From NCBI GenBank assembly GCA_001942185.1, contig MKJV01000124.1, positions 1-45,190 of the forward strand: 45,190 nt of DNA, read 5' to 3'. This document shows positions 28,264-37,766 of this stretch, one piece after another. A model generated the notes under the pieces. That model had not been told where the DNA came from and searched no databases. It saw nothing but the letters and a program-made list of their open reading frames with translations. A program made the translations under genes and the position numbers. This DNA comes from Pseudonocardia sp. CNS-004 (GTDB lineage: Bacteria > Actinomycetota > Actinomycetes > Mycobacteriales > Pseudonocardiaceae). How positions within the stretch are numbered: the stretch's first letter is position 1; every line of letters starts with the position of its first letter.

Positions 28264-29047
28264 TCAGCCGACCGGCCAGGACAGCGTGGCCGCCAACCGC
28301 GGGCGCCGCAGGCGTTCCAGCGCGTCGGCCACCTCGGGCACCGTGTGCTCGGGCAGGCACAGCCGCCGCGTGACCCACGCCGGGTCCTGCCGGGGCGGCA
28401 CCACCCGTTCCCACCGTTCCACGACGGGTTCGACGCCGATCTCGCGCAGCACCGCCGCTGCGTCGTCGGTGGTGGCGGGCCGGGGCCGGTGCAGGTCGTG
28501 GAAGCGCACCCACAGCGGGTCGAGCCATGCCATCGGGTGCTCGGCCATCATCTCGACCACCACCCCGCGGTGGGCCGCCTCGGTGAGCGCCTGCAGGAAG
28601 GGCACGAGGTCGACGACGTTGTGCAGCACGTGGTGGCAGACCACCACGTCGGCGGTGCCCGCGACCGGGGCGGCGTCCGGCCAGCGGCCGAGCACCGTGC
28701 GGTGGGCGACGCCGCGGGCGCGGGCCTCGGCCGCGAAGGCGTCGAGCATGTCCTGCTGCTGGTCGCGGCCCGGTGAGGTGGCCGGCCCGGTCGGCGAGCG
28801 CGAACGACGCGGCGCCACCCCCGCAGCCGACGTCGAGGACGCTGCCGCCGGTGGGGAGCAGCGCCTGCGCGGCCCGGCGCGACGGCGTGTCGAGCGGCTC
28901 CGGCGGCGGCGTGAAGAACGTGACCTCGTGGTGCCACGGGTCGGCAGGCGCCCGCGCGAGGATCCCCGCCGGGATCCCGCGTCCCTCCTGGAGCTCGGCC
29001 CACCGTGTGGCCGCAGGTCCCCCCATGGGTGCTGAGTATGCCTCCAT
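28264..29047 (-). CDS. SAM-dependent class I methyltransferase (frame broken once)
   Basis: About 260 residues. SAM-binding motif I is VLDVGCGGGAASFALADRAG; a later ADVVVCHHVLHNVVDLVPF is the motif IV region. The break near 28775 must be a one-base gain or two-base loss to join AGHLTG to DQQQDMLDAFA. Start ATG 29047 or ATG 29026; neither has a strong ribosome site. The substrate is unknown. It is convergent with the DUF4097-type gene, 24 nt apart. Confidence 0.8.
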
Positions 29048-29068
29048 GCGGCCGTCTGGGCAGCCCGA

Positions 29069-29377
29069 TCAGGCCAGGAGTTCGGCCAACCGGGCGGTGA
29101 TCCTCGTCTGATCGCCACGCACCGCGACGATCTTGTCCCGGCCACGCGCACCGGAGAGCAGCTCGACGTCGCCGCGGCGCACCCCGAATGCGGCGGCGAG
29201 CACGGCCACCACGGCGGCGTTGGCCGCCCCCTCGACGGCCCGGGCGCGCACCGCCACGCGCAACGCCGGGCCGCGCGGTCCGGCCCAGGTCCCGCCGACC
29301 TCGTCGCGGCGGGACCCCGGCCGGACGCGCACGGCGACCCGGACACCGTCGTCGGGTGCCCGGGTCACCGCGACCAC
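29069..29377 (-). CDS. DUF167/YggU-family protein
   Basis: 102 residues, the family size. Seen: RVRPGSRRDEVGG, the conserved AVEGAANAAVVAVLA and a C-terminal GDQTRITARLAELL. The family is found with YggS/YggT in many bacteria and has no settled function; here it lies between ileS and a methyltransferase. GTG 29377 is used; GTG 29368 is a possible shorter start. Confidence 0.85.
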   Translation of the reverse strand: MVAVTRAPDDGVRVAVRVRPGSRRDEVGGTWAGPRGPALRVAVRARAVEGAANAAVVAVLAAAFGVRRGDVELLSGARGRDKIVAVRGDQTRITARLAELLA

Positions 29378-29405
29378 ACCTCGGGGTGGATCTCGCGAGA
29401 CCCGG

Positions 29406-32400
29406 TCAGGTGCGGGTGACCAGCGCGGCGAGGTCGGCGCTCCCGCCGTCCGGGACCGCCACGGTGCCGCGCAGGGTCGGCTCGGACACCGCGTCGTAGG
29501 TCACGGACGTCGCGAGGACCTCGCCCGCCACGAACTCCTCGTGGACGCGCACGGCGTCGAGCACGCCCGCCGGGCCGTCGAGGGTGAGGGAGATCCGGTC
29601 GGCGACGTCGAGGCCCGCGTCGCGGCGGGCCTGCTGCACCACCCGCACGACATCGCGCGCAGTGCCCTCGGCGGCGAGCTCCGGCGTGATCGCGGTGTCG
29701 AGCACGACGAGCCCGGTGGCGCCGGGGAGAGCCGTGGTCGAGTCCGGGTCGGCAGCCACGAGCTTCTCGGTGAACTCGCCCTCGAGCAGCTCGATCCCGG
29801 CCGCGGTGACGGTGCCGCCGTCGCCCCGGCTCCACTCCCCCGACTTCACCGCCCGGATCACCTTCTGGGTGTCGCCGCCCAGCCGCGGCCCGCAGGCGCG
29901 GGCGTTGACCGCCACCTCGAACCGGCCGTGGGACGACACGTCGGTGGTGAGCGCGACGTCCTTCACGTTCACCTCGTCACGCAGGATGTCGGCGAACGGG
30001 GCGAGCGACTCCGCGTCGGCGGCGGCCACCGTGAGCCGGGCCAGCGGCAGCCGCACCCGCAGCCCCGCGCCTTGCGCAGCGACAGCGCGGCCGAGGCCGC
30101 CTGCCGGACCCGCTCCATCGCGGCGACGAGCGCGTCGTCGTGCGGCAGGTCCCCGCTCGACGGCCAGTCGGTCAGGTGCACCGACCGCTCCCCGGTGAGC
30201 CCCTGCCAGATCCGCTCCGTGGTGAGCGCAACAGGCGGGGCGCGACCCGGCAGGTCACCTCCAGCACGGTGTGCAGCGTGTCGATCGCGTCGTCGTCGCC
30301 CGCCCAGAACCGGTCGCGGGAGCGCCGCACGTACCAGTTGGTCAGCGTCTCGGCGTGGTCGCGCACCCGCTCGCACGCGCCCGCGATGTCGTACCCGTCG
30401 AGCGCCGCGGTGAGCTCGTCGACGAGCGCCGCCGTGCGGGCGAGGACGTACCGGTCCAGCACGTGCGGCGAGTCGGTGCGCCGCACGCCCCGGCGCCCGG
30501 CGTAGAGCGACAGGAAGTACCAGGTGTTCCACAGCGGCAGGATCGCCTGGCGGACGCCCTCGCGGATGCCCTGCTCCGTGACGACCAGGTTGCCGCCGCG
30601 CAGGATCGGGCTCGCCATCAGGAACCAGCGCATGGCGTCGGAGCCGTCGCGCTCGAACACCTCGTTGACATCCGGGTAGTTCTTGCGCGACTTGGACATC
30701 TTCTGCCCGTCGTCGCCCAGCACGATCCCGTGGGCGACGCACGAGCGGAACGACGGCCGGTCGAACAGCGCCGTGGCGAGCACGTGCAGCGTGTAGAACC
30801 AGCCGCGGGTCTGCCCGTTGTACTCGACGATGAAGTCGCCCGGGTAGTGGTCCTCGAACCATTCGGCGTTCTCGAACGGGTAGTGCACCTGCGCGAACGG
30901 CATCGACCCGGACTCGAACCAGCAGTCGAGCACCTCGGGCACCCGGCGCATCGTCGACTTCCCCGTCGGGTCGTCCGGGTTGGGCCGGGTCAGATCGTCG
31001 ACGTGCGGGCGGTGCAGGTCCGTCGGGCGCACACCGAAGTCGCGCTCCAGCTCGTCGAGCGAGCCGTAGACGTCGACGCGCGGGTACGCCGGGTCGTCGC
31101 TCATCCACACCGGGATCGGGGAGCCCCAGTACCGGTTGCGGGAGATCGACCAGTCGATGGCGTTCTCCAGCCACTTGCCGAACTGGCCGTCCTTCACGTG
31201 CCCCGGCACCCAGGTGATCTGCTGGTTCAGCTCGACCATCCGGTCCCGGAACTCCGTGACCTTCACGAACCACGAGTCGACCGCCCGCTGGATCAGCGGG
31301 TTCCCGCAGCGCCAGCAGTGCGGGTACGGGTGGTCGTAGGTCTCGTGGCGCAGCAGCACGCCGAGCGCGTGCGGGGCGCCGCGCTTGAGGTCGGCGATGA
31401 TGTGTGGGTTGGCGTCGAACACCTGCATCCCCGCGTACGGGGGCACGCGCTCGTCGAACTCGCCCTTGCTGTCCACCGGCACGACGACCGGGATGCCCGC
31501 GGCATCCGTGACGACCTTGTCCTCCTCACCGAAGGCGGGCGCGATGTGGACGAGCCCCGTGCCGTCCTCGGTGGTGACGTAGTCGGCCGCCAGCACGCGG
31601 TGGGCGTTCTCCCAGCCGGTGAAGAAGTCGAACGGCGGGGTGTAGGACAACCCGAGCAGCTCGGACCCGCGGAAGGTCCGCATGACGTCCGGCTCCTCGC
31701 CGAGCTCGCGCGCGTAGGCCCCGAGCCGGGCGGAGGCGAGCACGTACCGCTCCCCGTCCACCGCCACGAGCGCGTACTCGACGTCCGGGTGCACCGCCAT
31801 CGCGAGGTTCGACGGGAGGGTCCACGGCGTGGTGGTCCAGACCAGCGCGAGCGCGCGGTCGAGGTCCGACCCCGGTGCGTGCAGGCGCAGGCCGACGGTG
31901 ACGGCCGGGTCCTGCCGGTCGAGGTAGACGTCGTCCATCTTGGTCTCGGTGGCCGACAGCGGGGTGCCGTCGTGCCAGCAATACCAGAGGACGCGGAAGC
32001 CTGGTAGATCAGACCCTTGTCCCACAGGGTCTTGAACGCCCACATGACGCTTTCCATGTAGTCCAGGTCGAGCGTCTTGTAGTCGTTGTCGAAGTCGACC
32101 CAGCGGGCCTGGCGGGTGACGTACTCGCGCATTCCCCGGTGTAGCGCAGCACCGACGCGCGGCAGGCGTCGTTGAACGCCGCCACGCCCATCTCGTCGAT
32201 CTCGGCCTTGCTCTCGAGCCCGAGCTGCCGCTCCGCCTCGACCTCGGCCGGCAGACCGTGGGTGTCCCACCCGAACCGGCGCTCGACGTGCTTGCCGCGC
32301 ATCGTCTGGTAGCGCGGGACGACGTCCTTGACGTAGCCGGTGAGCAGGTGGCCGTAGTGCGGCAGGCCGTTGGCGAACGGCGGGCCGTCGTAGAAGACGA

Positions 32401-32542
32401 ACTCGTTGCTGCCGTTCTCGCCGGTCGGCCGGGCGTCGACGGAGGCGCGGAACGTGTCGTCGCGCTCCCAGACGTCCAGGACCTCACGCTCGAGCGCGGG
32501 GAACGACGGGTGTGCGGGGACCGACGGGTAACGGTCACTCAT
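29406..32542 (-). CDS. ileS: Isoleucyl-tRNA synthetase, eukaryote-like type (frame broken four times)
   Basis: Class I synthetase of about 1046 residues after four single-base repairs (about 32131, 32001, 30232, 30075). The HIGH-type motif is GLPHYGHLLTGYVKD, followed by GKHVERRFGWDTHGLPAE; the KMSKS motif is GQKMSKSRKNY. The editing domain lies between. The HYGH form and the text after it match the eukaryote-like IleS2 class, as in mycobacteria, whose members are usually resistant to mupirocin (known for the class; not shown here). ATG 32542 has GAGGAG 10 nt upstream, and the leader contains a T-box. Confidence 0.96.
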
Positions 32543-32597
32543 GACGGTGGTGCTCCTCGTGCGTGGCTGGTGCTGCTGCCGGCACGGGGACGACGCT

Positions 32598-32757
32598 CGG
32601 GGCGAGCGCCGCGGTACCACCCCGCTTGCCGCCCCTGACGGGACGGCCTCTCGTTCGACGGCTGTGACGGGCCGCACCCGTCCGGTTCTACTCCGCACGG
32701 CTGTGAGGCCGGGCGTTTCTTCCGGAGGCTCCCCGGTGATGGCCGGATCGGTGCCTG
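32598..32757 (-). promoter_or_regulatory. T-box riboswitch (tRNA-Ile sensing) of ileS
   Basis: On the minus strand the leader has a compact stem I ending ATCACCGGGGAGCC with an AUC isoleucine specifier at 32740-32738, then CCTCCGGAAG. The T-box bulge GGGTGGTACCGCG is at 32622-32610, where the tRNA acceptor end pairs. The ribosome site of ileS (32558-32553) lies about 50 nt further, and no terminator hairpin with a U-run is seen. This is the short-stem-I actinobacterial type that controls translation: uncharged tRNA-Ile frees the ribosome site. Confidence 0.93.
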
Positions 32758-32764
32758 TGCAATC

Positions 32765-32770
32765 AGGGTA
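32765..32770 (-). promoter_or_regulatory. Candidate -10 box of the ileS T-box transcript
   Basis: TACCCT on the minus strand, about 7 nt before the predicted first bases of the T-box stem I. The -35 region is AT-containing (GAATATG) but not canonical. Confidence 0.4.
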
Positions 32771-32821
32771 GCGCCAGGCCGCCACCGCATATTCCGCCGG
32801 CCCCGCCCCGCCCCACGGGCC

Positions 32822-34026
32822 CTAGCGGGTGGCGTGCTCCTGCGAGCCGAGCATGCGCACCGGGGTGCACCAGCCGCACGGGGTGAAGCCCAGCTCGACG
32901 GCCTCCCTCGCGGGCAGCGGGATCGTTGCCTTCCCCACGAGGCCGCGGCAGCTGCTCAGGTGGTAGCGCGGCTGCTCGTCGACCACGAGCACCTCGGCCT
33001 CCAGCCCGGCCACGACCGACTCGGCGGTGGAGTCCGCCTGCTCCTCCGGCGGCTCGGCGTCGGCCGCGGGGGGTGGCGTGTCGGCCACCGCTGCGGCCTC
33101 GGAGGGCGCAGCGTCGGCGCCCGGCTGCTCCGGCGTGGCGTCGGCCGTCGGGGTGGACGGCTCCGCGGCGCCCGCATTCTCGGCACCGGTCTTGTCCGCG
33201 CCCGACTCGCCCGCGCCGCTCGCGTCGGCGCCGGCCTGGTCGGGGCCGGCCTGGTCGGGGCCGGCCTGCTCGGCGGCCGACTTCCCGGCGCCGGTGCTCG
33301 TGGCATCGGGCGCGAGGCGGCCTTCTCCTGCGCGGCCTTCTCCGCCTTCCCGGCCGGTTTCCCGGCCGATGCCGCGGTGTCGGCCCGCTCGGGCTCGCGG
33401 GCCGCGGCCGCCACCGTGGTGGGGCTGTCGACAGCGCCGTCGACGGCTCGACCGCTCGTGACGGCCTCCGTCGGTGGCGTCGACGCGCTCGCGGCAGCGG
33501 TGGTGGGCGGTGCGTCGGCCGCTCCGGCCCTCTCCTCACCCGTGGCCGTCGACGGGGTGGACGCGGTGGCCGCAGCACCCGTTTCGACTACGGTGAGTGA
33601 CGAATCACCGCTCGACGCGGTGGTTTCGCGAGAAGCGCCGGACGGTTGCTCACCAGAGGCGGACGGTTGCACGACCGGCATCACGACGGTCCGTGTGCTG
33701 TCCGACGGGTCGTCGTACCGGTCACCGGCGGGCGCGTCACCGAGCCGACCTGCGCCTTCTGCCGACCGCGGGATGACCGGGAGCACCTCGGTGACCGGCT
33801 CCGGGTCGGGCGTGCGGGCGCGCGGCAACTCCGTGACGGGTGCGGCGCTCGCTTCCGCGCCCGCCCGTACCGCGCTCCGCCGCTGCAGCCAGTCGATCAG
33901 CAACACCGCCGCGGCGGCGACGCTGACGCCGACGGATACCCAGGCCCACAGGACGCTGCCGGACAGCAGCGCCACCACCAGCAGGCCGAAGGCGATCAGA
34001 ACGAGGATCAGGACCAGCAGCAGCAC
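32822..34026 (-). CDS. Unknown two-helix membrane protein with low-complexity linker and C-terminal Cys/His motif (frame broken once)
   Basis: I do not recognise it by name. About 401 residues after one repair near 33315. Two membrane helices (about 1-45, LLLVLILVLIAFGLLVVALL onward) are followed by a long Ala/Glu/Pro/Thr-rich linker with AGPDQ repeats. A compact C-terminal domain of about 55 residues has YHLSSC and GFTPCGWC. The spacing H-x3-C ... C-x2-C is like small Ada-type or thermonuclease-tail metal-binding motifs. It lies 61 nt downstream of wag31 in the dcw cluster, so a link to polar growth or cell wall is possible. GTG 34026 has GGAG 9 nt upstream. Confidence 0.7.
33231..33275. repeat. 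Three 15-bp tandem repeats (AGPDQ codons)
   Basis: CCGGCCTGGTCGGGG at 33231-33245 and 33246-33260, with a diverged third copy at 33261-33275. In the repaired minus frame they code AGPDQ-like units in the linker of the unknown membrane protein. Copy number may vary between strains. Confidence 0.75.
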
Positions 34027-34087
34027 GTCTCACTCCGTCTTGCGGAAGTGCGGCACACCTCTGGCCGCACCACCCGGGGTCGGTCGG

Positions 34088-34936
34088 TCAGCTCCCGGCG
34101 TCGGCGCGCTGGCCGTAGCCGGTGGAGGCGTATCCGCCGTTCGAGCTGGTCCGGCTGTCGGACGGCGCCGCGGAACCGCGCTCCCCGAGGTCGCGCAGCT
34201 GCGACTCCAGGTAGGTCTTGAGCCGGGTGCGGTACTCACGCTCGAACGTCCGCAACTCGTCGATCTTCTTCTCGAGGACGGACTTGTCGCGCGTGATCGT
34301 GCCGATGATCTCGGCCTGCTTGCGCTCGGCGTCTCCGACCAGCGAGGCGGCCTTGTCGCGGGATGTCCGCTCCAGGGTCTCGGCACGGGTGCGCGCGTCG
34401 TTGAGCATCGTCTCGGCCCGCGCACGGGCGTCGTTGACGAGCCCGTCGGACTTCGCACGGGCCTCCGACAGGAGCTGCTCGGACTTGGTGCGCGCGTCGC
34501 TGAGCATCGCGTCGGCCTCGGACTTGGCCTCGGCGGTGAGCCGCTCGGCCATCTCCTGGGCCATGCTCAGGACCTTGGCGACCTGCACGTGGCTGTCGCC
34601 GCCCTCCGCGGAGTCGGCGAACGCCGCGCGCTGCGGTTCGACCTGGCGCAGTGGTGGTTCCTGCCGCTGGATCTGCTGCGTCGGCGGGGACACCGCCGGT
34701 GCAGCAGCCGCAGCAGGCCGTGAACGGGCCTCCTCCAGATCGGCCTGTGCGTTCCCGAGGCGCTGCTCGAGTTGGGAGACCTGCTCGCGCAGGTCCTCGT
34801 TCTCCTCGATCAGGCGAGCCAGCTCGGCCTCGACCAGGTCGAGGAACGCATCGACCTCGTCCTCGTTGTACCCCCGCTTCCCGATCGGGGGCTTGCTGAA
34901 CGCGACGTTGTGCACGTCGGCGGGTGTCAGCGGCAT
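34088..34936 (-). CDS. wag31: DivIVA/Wag31 polar growth protein
   Basis: 282 residues. The N-terminal DivIVA domain reads PLTPADVHNVAFSKPPIGKR then GYNEDEVDAFLDLVEAEL, with the membrane-curvature-binding start. A Pro/Gln-rich gap (about 75-105) is followed by a long coiled coil with repeated SDARTKSEQLLSEARAKSD-like heptads. In actinobacteria it marks the poles and recruits the lipid and wall synthesis machinery; it is a PknA/B substrate in mycobacteria. ATG 34936 has a GAGGTGA box just upstream. It is at its usual place at the end of the dcw cluster. Confidence 0.96.
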   Translation of the reverse strand: MPLTPADVHNVAFSKPPIGKRGYNEDEVDAFLDLVEAELARLIEENEDLREQVSQLEQRLGNAQADLEEARSRPAAAAAPAVSPPTQQIQRQEPPLRQVEPQRAAFADSAEGGDSHVQVAKVLSMAQEMAERLTAEAKSEADAMLSDARTKSEQLLSEARAKSDGLVNDARARAETMLNDARTRAETLERTSRDKAASLVGDAERKQAEIIGTITRDKSVLEKKIDELRTFEREYRTRLKTYLESQLRDLGERGSAAPSDSRTSSNGGYASTGYGQRADAGS

Positions 34937-34986
34937 CGGATCACCTCATGCAGTCCTCGGCGGCGGCACCGTGTGACTGGGGCTCA

Positions 34987-35277
34987 CTACGGCGTCGGCT
35001 GGGCAACGTTCATCAGTATGAACACCACCAGCAGTAGAACCATAATCGACAGGTCCAGTCCCACGCCGCCGATACGGAGGACGGGGATCACTCTCCGCAA
35101 CAACTTCACAGGCGGGTCGGTGGCTGTGAAGATCAGTTCGAGGGCGACGGCACTGGGTCCCGCCGGCACCCACTGGCGCGCGAAGCTGCGCACGAGCTCC
35201 ACCACGATCCGGCCCACGAGCAGCAGCCAGAAGAAGAACAGCAGGTAGTAGAGGACGAACTGGATGACGAGGGACAC
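34987..35277 (-). CDS. YggT-family membrane protein
   Basis: 96 residues with two helices (QFVLYYLLFFFWLLLVGRI and LDLSIMVLLLVVFILM) around the family signature TDPPVKLLRRVIP. It closely parallels mycobacterial Rv2146c in size and place, between sepF and wag31. An earlier in-frame GTG at 35310 overlaps the sepF stop (GTGA) and would add 11 residues (MSEGTTARIRD). I prefer GTG 35277 because of length and an AGGA box upstream. Role: probably envelope or division associated; not known in detail. Confidence 0.87.
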   Translation of the reverse strand: MSLVIQFVLYYLLFFFWLLLVGRIVVELVRSFARQWVPAGPSAVALELIFTATDPPVKLLRRVIPVLRIGGVGLDLSIMVLLLVVFILMNVAQPTP

Positions 35278-35306
35278 GTCACGGATCCTAGCCGTGGTGC
35301 CTTCGC

Positions 35307-36008
35307 TCACTCGCCCCGGAAGCCGCGATCGGCGTCGGAACCGCCGCCCGAGACGCTCCGCTGGGCGAGCATCCGGGCGTCGTCGGCCGACACCTCGACG
35401 TCGGCGGGTGTCAGCAGGAACACCCTGTTGGTGACCTTGTCGAACCCGCCGTGCAGGGCGAACACGAGTCCGGCCGCGAAGTCGACGAGCCGCTTGGCCT
35501 CCGCCGCCTCGAGCTCGGTGAGGTTCATGATCACGGGCACGCCGCTGCGGTAGCGCTCCCCGATCGTGCGCGCGTCCCGGTAGCTGCGGGGCTGCAGCGT
35601 GGTGATGCGGGCGAGCGCGGCGGCACCGGTGGCCACCCGGTCGCGCTGCTCGGGCACCGCGGCCGGCACCGGAGGCACCGAACGCAGCGGTTCCTGCAGG
35701 TCAGGCTCCATGGCCAGCGCGCCGCGGACCGCGGCTCCGGCACCGGCGGAGGCGCGGCTCATCGCCCGCTCGGCCGCGACGGGACGCGCAGGGCGGCGGT
35801 CCCATTCGTCGTCGTAGCGATCACGCCGACCGGGGTCCGATTCATCCTCGTAGGTGAAGCGGTCGTCCCAGCGGTCGTTGGCGTACTCGCGCACCGAGCG
35901 CTCGCGGCGGGGCTCCGAGTAGCGGTCGGCGAGCTCGTCGGCGTACTCGCCCATCTCCTCGGCGGGCACCATGCCGAAGTAGGCCTTGAGCCGGTACATC
36001 GCGCCCAT
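35307..36008 (-). CDS. sepF: Cell division protein SepF
   Basis: About 233 residues. MYRLKAYFGM near the start is the amphipathic membrane-binding helix. An acidic/arginine-rich linker follows, then the SepF core: ITTLQPRSYRDARTIGERYR, VPVIMNLTELEAAEAKRLVDF and VFLLTPADVEVS. SepF tethers FtsZ to the membrane and is essential in actinobacteria that lack FtsA. I chose ATG 36008, with GGGAG 5 nt before it. ATG 35999 and an upstream ATG at 36059 are in frame. Its stop region meets the yggT reading frame. Confidence 0.95.
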   Translation of the reverse strand: MGAMYRLKAYFGMVPAEEMGEYADELADRYSEPRRERSVREYANDRWDDRFTYEDESDPGRRDRYDDEWDRRPARPVAAERAMSRASAGAGAAVRGALAMEPDLQEPLRSVPPVPAAVPEQRDRVATGAAALARITTLQPRSYRDARTIGERYRSGVPVIMNLTELEAAEAKRLVDFAAGLVFALHGGFDKVTNRVFLLTPADVEVSADDARMLAQRSVSGGGSDADRGFRGE

Positions 36009-36062
36009 CCGCGCTCCCATCATCGACTGCCCGACGGCCGGTCGCTGCCCAGCGACCAACGA

Positions 36063-36791
36063 TCACCGCGAGGTTAACGGTCGGTCCCCCACAAGGGCCG
36101 TTCCGACACGCACCACACCCGATCCGTGCCTGATCGCGGCCTCGAGATCGCCGCTCATCCCGGCCGAGACCACCGTGGCCTGCGGAAACCGCTCGCGCAG
36201 CCGGGCTGCGGCCGCGGCGACGTCCGCGAACGCCGCGTCCGGTTCGGACCCGAGCGGGGCCACCGCCATCAGCCCGGCCAGCCGCAGCCCGGCGCATCCG
36301 GTGACGTGTTCGGCGAGCGGGAGAAGACCCTCTCGGGGCACGCCTCCTCGCTGTGGGTCACCGTCGACGCTGTACTGCAACAGAATCGGTAACCGTTCGG
36401 TGCGCTCACCGGTCTCCTGTTCGCGCCGTACGGCCGCATCCAGAGCGTCCGCGAGACGGATGGAATCCACCGACTCCACCCGATCGGCCCAGCGCACCAC
36501 GGACCTGGCCTTGTTCCGCTGCAAGCTCCCCACGAAATGCCAGCTCGGCCGGGCGGCCGGGCGCAACGCGGCCACGGCGGCGACCTTCGTCGCGGCCTCC
36601 TGCACGCGGTTCTCCCCGAACGCCGTGAGCCCGAGGTCCAGCAGCACGGCCACGTCGGATGCCGGCACGGTCTTGGTCACGGCCAGGAGATCCACGGAGT
36701 CGGGATCCCGCCCGGCGGCGAGACACGCACGGGAGATCCGCGACCGAAGCTCTGCGAGCCGCCGCGCGAGCTCGGCCCGCCGCTCACTCAT
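36063..36791 (-). CDS. YggS/PLPBP-family pyridoxal phosphate homeostasis protein
   Basis: 242 residues. PLP lysine K40 lies in LLAVTKTVPASD; FGENRVQEAATKV, SWHFVGSLQRNKARSVV and the C-terminal SAGMSGDLEAAIRHGSGVVRVG complete the fold-III PLP barrel signatures. It carries PLP without enzyme activity and balances B6 and amino acids. ATG 36791 has a very strong GGGGGAGGAG site. The reading frame stays open without a stop for 270 nt upstream, back to the yfiH stop, but that part lacks family similarity. Confidence 0.94.
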   Translation of the reverse strand: MSERRAELARRLAELRSRISRACLAAGRDPDSVDLLAVTKTVPASDVAVLLDLGLTAFGENRVQEAATKVAAVAALRPAARPSWHFVGSLQRNKARSVVRWADRVESVDSIRLADALDAAVRREQETGERTERLPILLQYSVDGDPQRGGVPREGLLPLAEHVTGCAGLRLAGLMAVAPLGSEPDAAFADVAAAAARLRERFPQATVVSAGMSGDLEAAIRHGSGVVRVGTALVGDRPLTSR

Positions 36792-37057
36792 CACCGCTCC
36801 TCCCCCGTGTGCGGACGGCACCTTCGTCCCGTGGAGATGGACGAGCGTGCCCTTCGCGCAACGGATGCACACCGAGGCGGGTGCCGGCGCCTGCTGATCG
36901 ATACGAGATGGCACGACCCGCCCTCCCGAGGCGCTCGGGCCGGGTCTCGCAACGATCACGCTCGCATGATCGGTCCGAGTTGCGGTGGATCGCCGTTCCC
37001 GGGGCGATGAGGGTGTTCTCGTCACGATCATGGCCGGGCCCAGGTCCGGGGACCGCC
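36792..37057. other. Long gap inside the dcw cluster with inverted repeat
   Basis: 266 nt between yfiH and yggS, where neighbours overlap or nearly touch. GCGATGAGG (37004-37012) pairs with CCTCATCGC (37056-37064), the second arm covering the yfiH stop. On the minus strand the frame of yggS is open throughout from an ATG overlapping the yfiH stop. It may hold a terminator for yfiH and a separate promoter for yggS-sepF-wag31. Confidence 0.5.
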
Positions 37058-37766
37058 TCATCGCGGGTCGAGCCACGTGATCGCCGCCTGGCGGCCGCTG
37101 CGCGGGTCACGGCGATGGCTGTACAGGTCGGGGGTCTCCCGCGTGCAGCGCGGGTCGCCGCCGACGCGGGCCACACCCAGCTCCGTGAGCTGGTGGTAGA
37201 GGCCCGCGCGCAGGTCGAGCCCCGGGGTGCCCCGCCTCGTGCGCACGGCGCTGCCGGGCAGCCGCGCGTCGACCTCGGCGCGCATCGCCGCGGGCACCTC
37301 GTAGCAGCCGCCGCAGATCGCGGGCCCGAGCAGCACCTCGAGGGCGTCGTCGACGGCGCCGAGCGCCTCCATCGCGGCCACCGTGGCGGGCAGCACGCCC
37401 GCCGCGCGCCCGCCCGCCCGGCGTGGGCGGCCCCGACCACCCCGGCGCGGGGTCGGCCAGCAGCACCGGCACGCAGTCGGCCGCGAGCACCGCGATCCCC
37501 ACGCCCGGCAGCGCGGTGACGACGCGTCCGTGGCCGGCACATCAGGGCATCGGCCGCGGGCGCACGTCGACCGTGGCCACCCGCGTGCCGTGCACCTGCT
37601 CGAGGAACACCACCGGGACGCCCAGCTCCCGGCGCAGCCGCGCCCGGTTGGCCGCCACGGCCGCCGGGTCGTCCCCGACGAGCGCGGACAGGTTGAACGA
37701 GGCGAAGTCACCGCGCGAGCGGCCGCCCGCCCGGGTGCTCACCACCCGCCGGACGCGAGGGCTCAC
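37058..37766 (-). CDS. YfiH/laccase-domain purine nucleoside phosphorylase-like protein (frame broken about four times)
   Basis: About 237 residues after repair. The first part has STRAGGRSRGDFASFNLS and FLEQVHGTRVATVD; the middle GIAVLAADCVPVLLADPAPG and VVGAAHAGR carry the metal-binding Cys and His of the family; the end has GPAICGGCYEV, DLRAGLYHQLTELGV and DPRCTRETPDLYSHRRD. Breaks fall about 37550, 37530, 37436 and 37405. Family members act on purine nucleosides, or, as in E. coli YfiH/PgeF, protect wall synthesis from wrong amino acids. GTG 37766 overlaps the ftsZ stop (GTGA). Confidence 0.88.

Noticed and set aside
33231..33275. CRISPR-like array
   Set aside because: Repeats are 15 bp without spacers and lie in frame within a coding linker. 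No CRISPR array or cas gene is seen in the window.
35277..35310. A third MIRU-like element at the sepF-yggT junction
   Set aside because: There is a GTGA overlap and a start-like MSE, but no sequence similarity to the two mini-ORFs beyond three residues and no stop before yggT.
36792..37061. A separate zinc-binding small gene (CIRC...HLHG) before yggS
   Set aside because: No stop separates it from yggS, no ribosome site at its start, and the Cys/His pattern is too short to trust.
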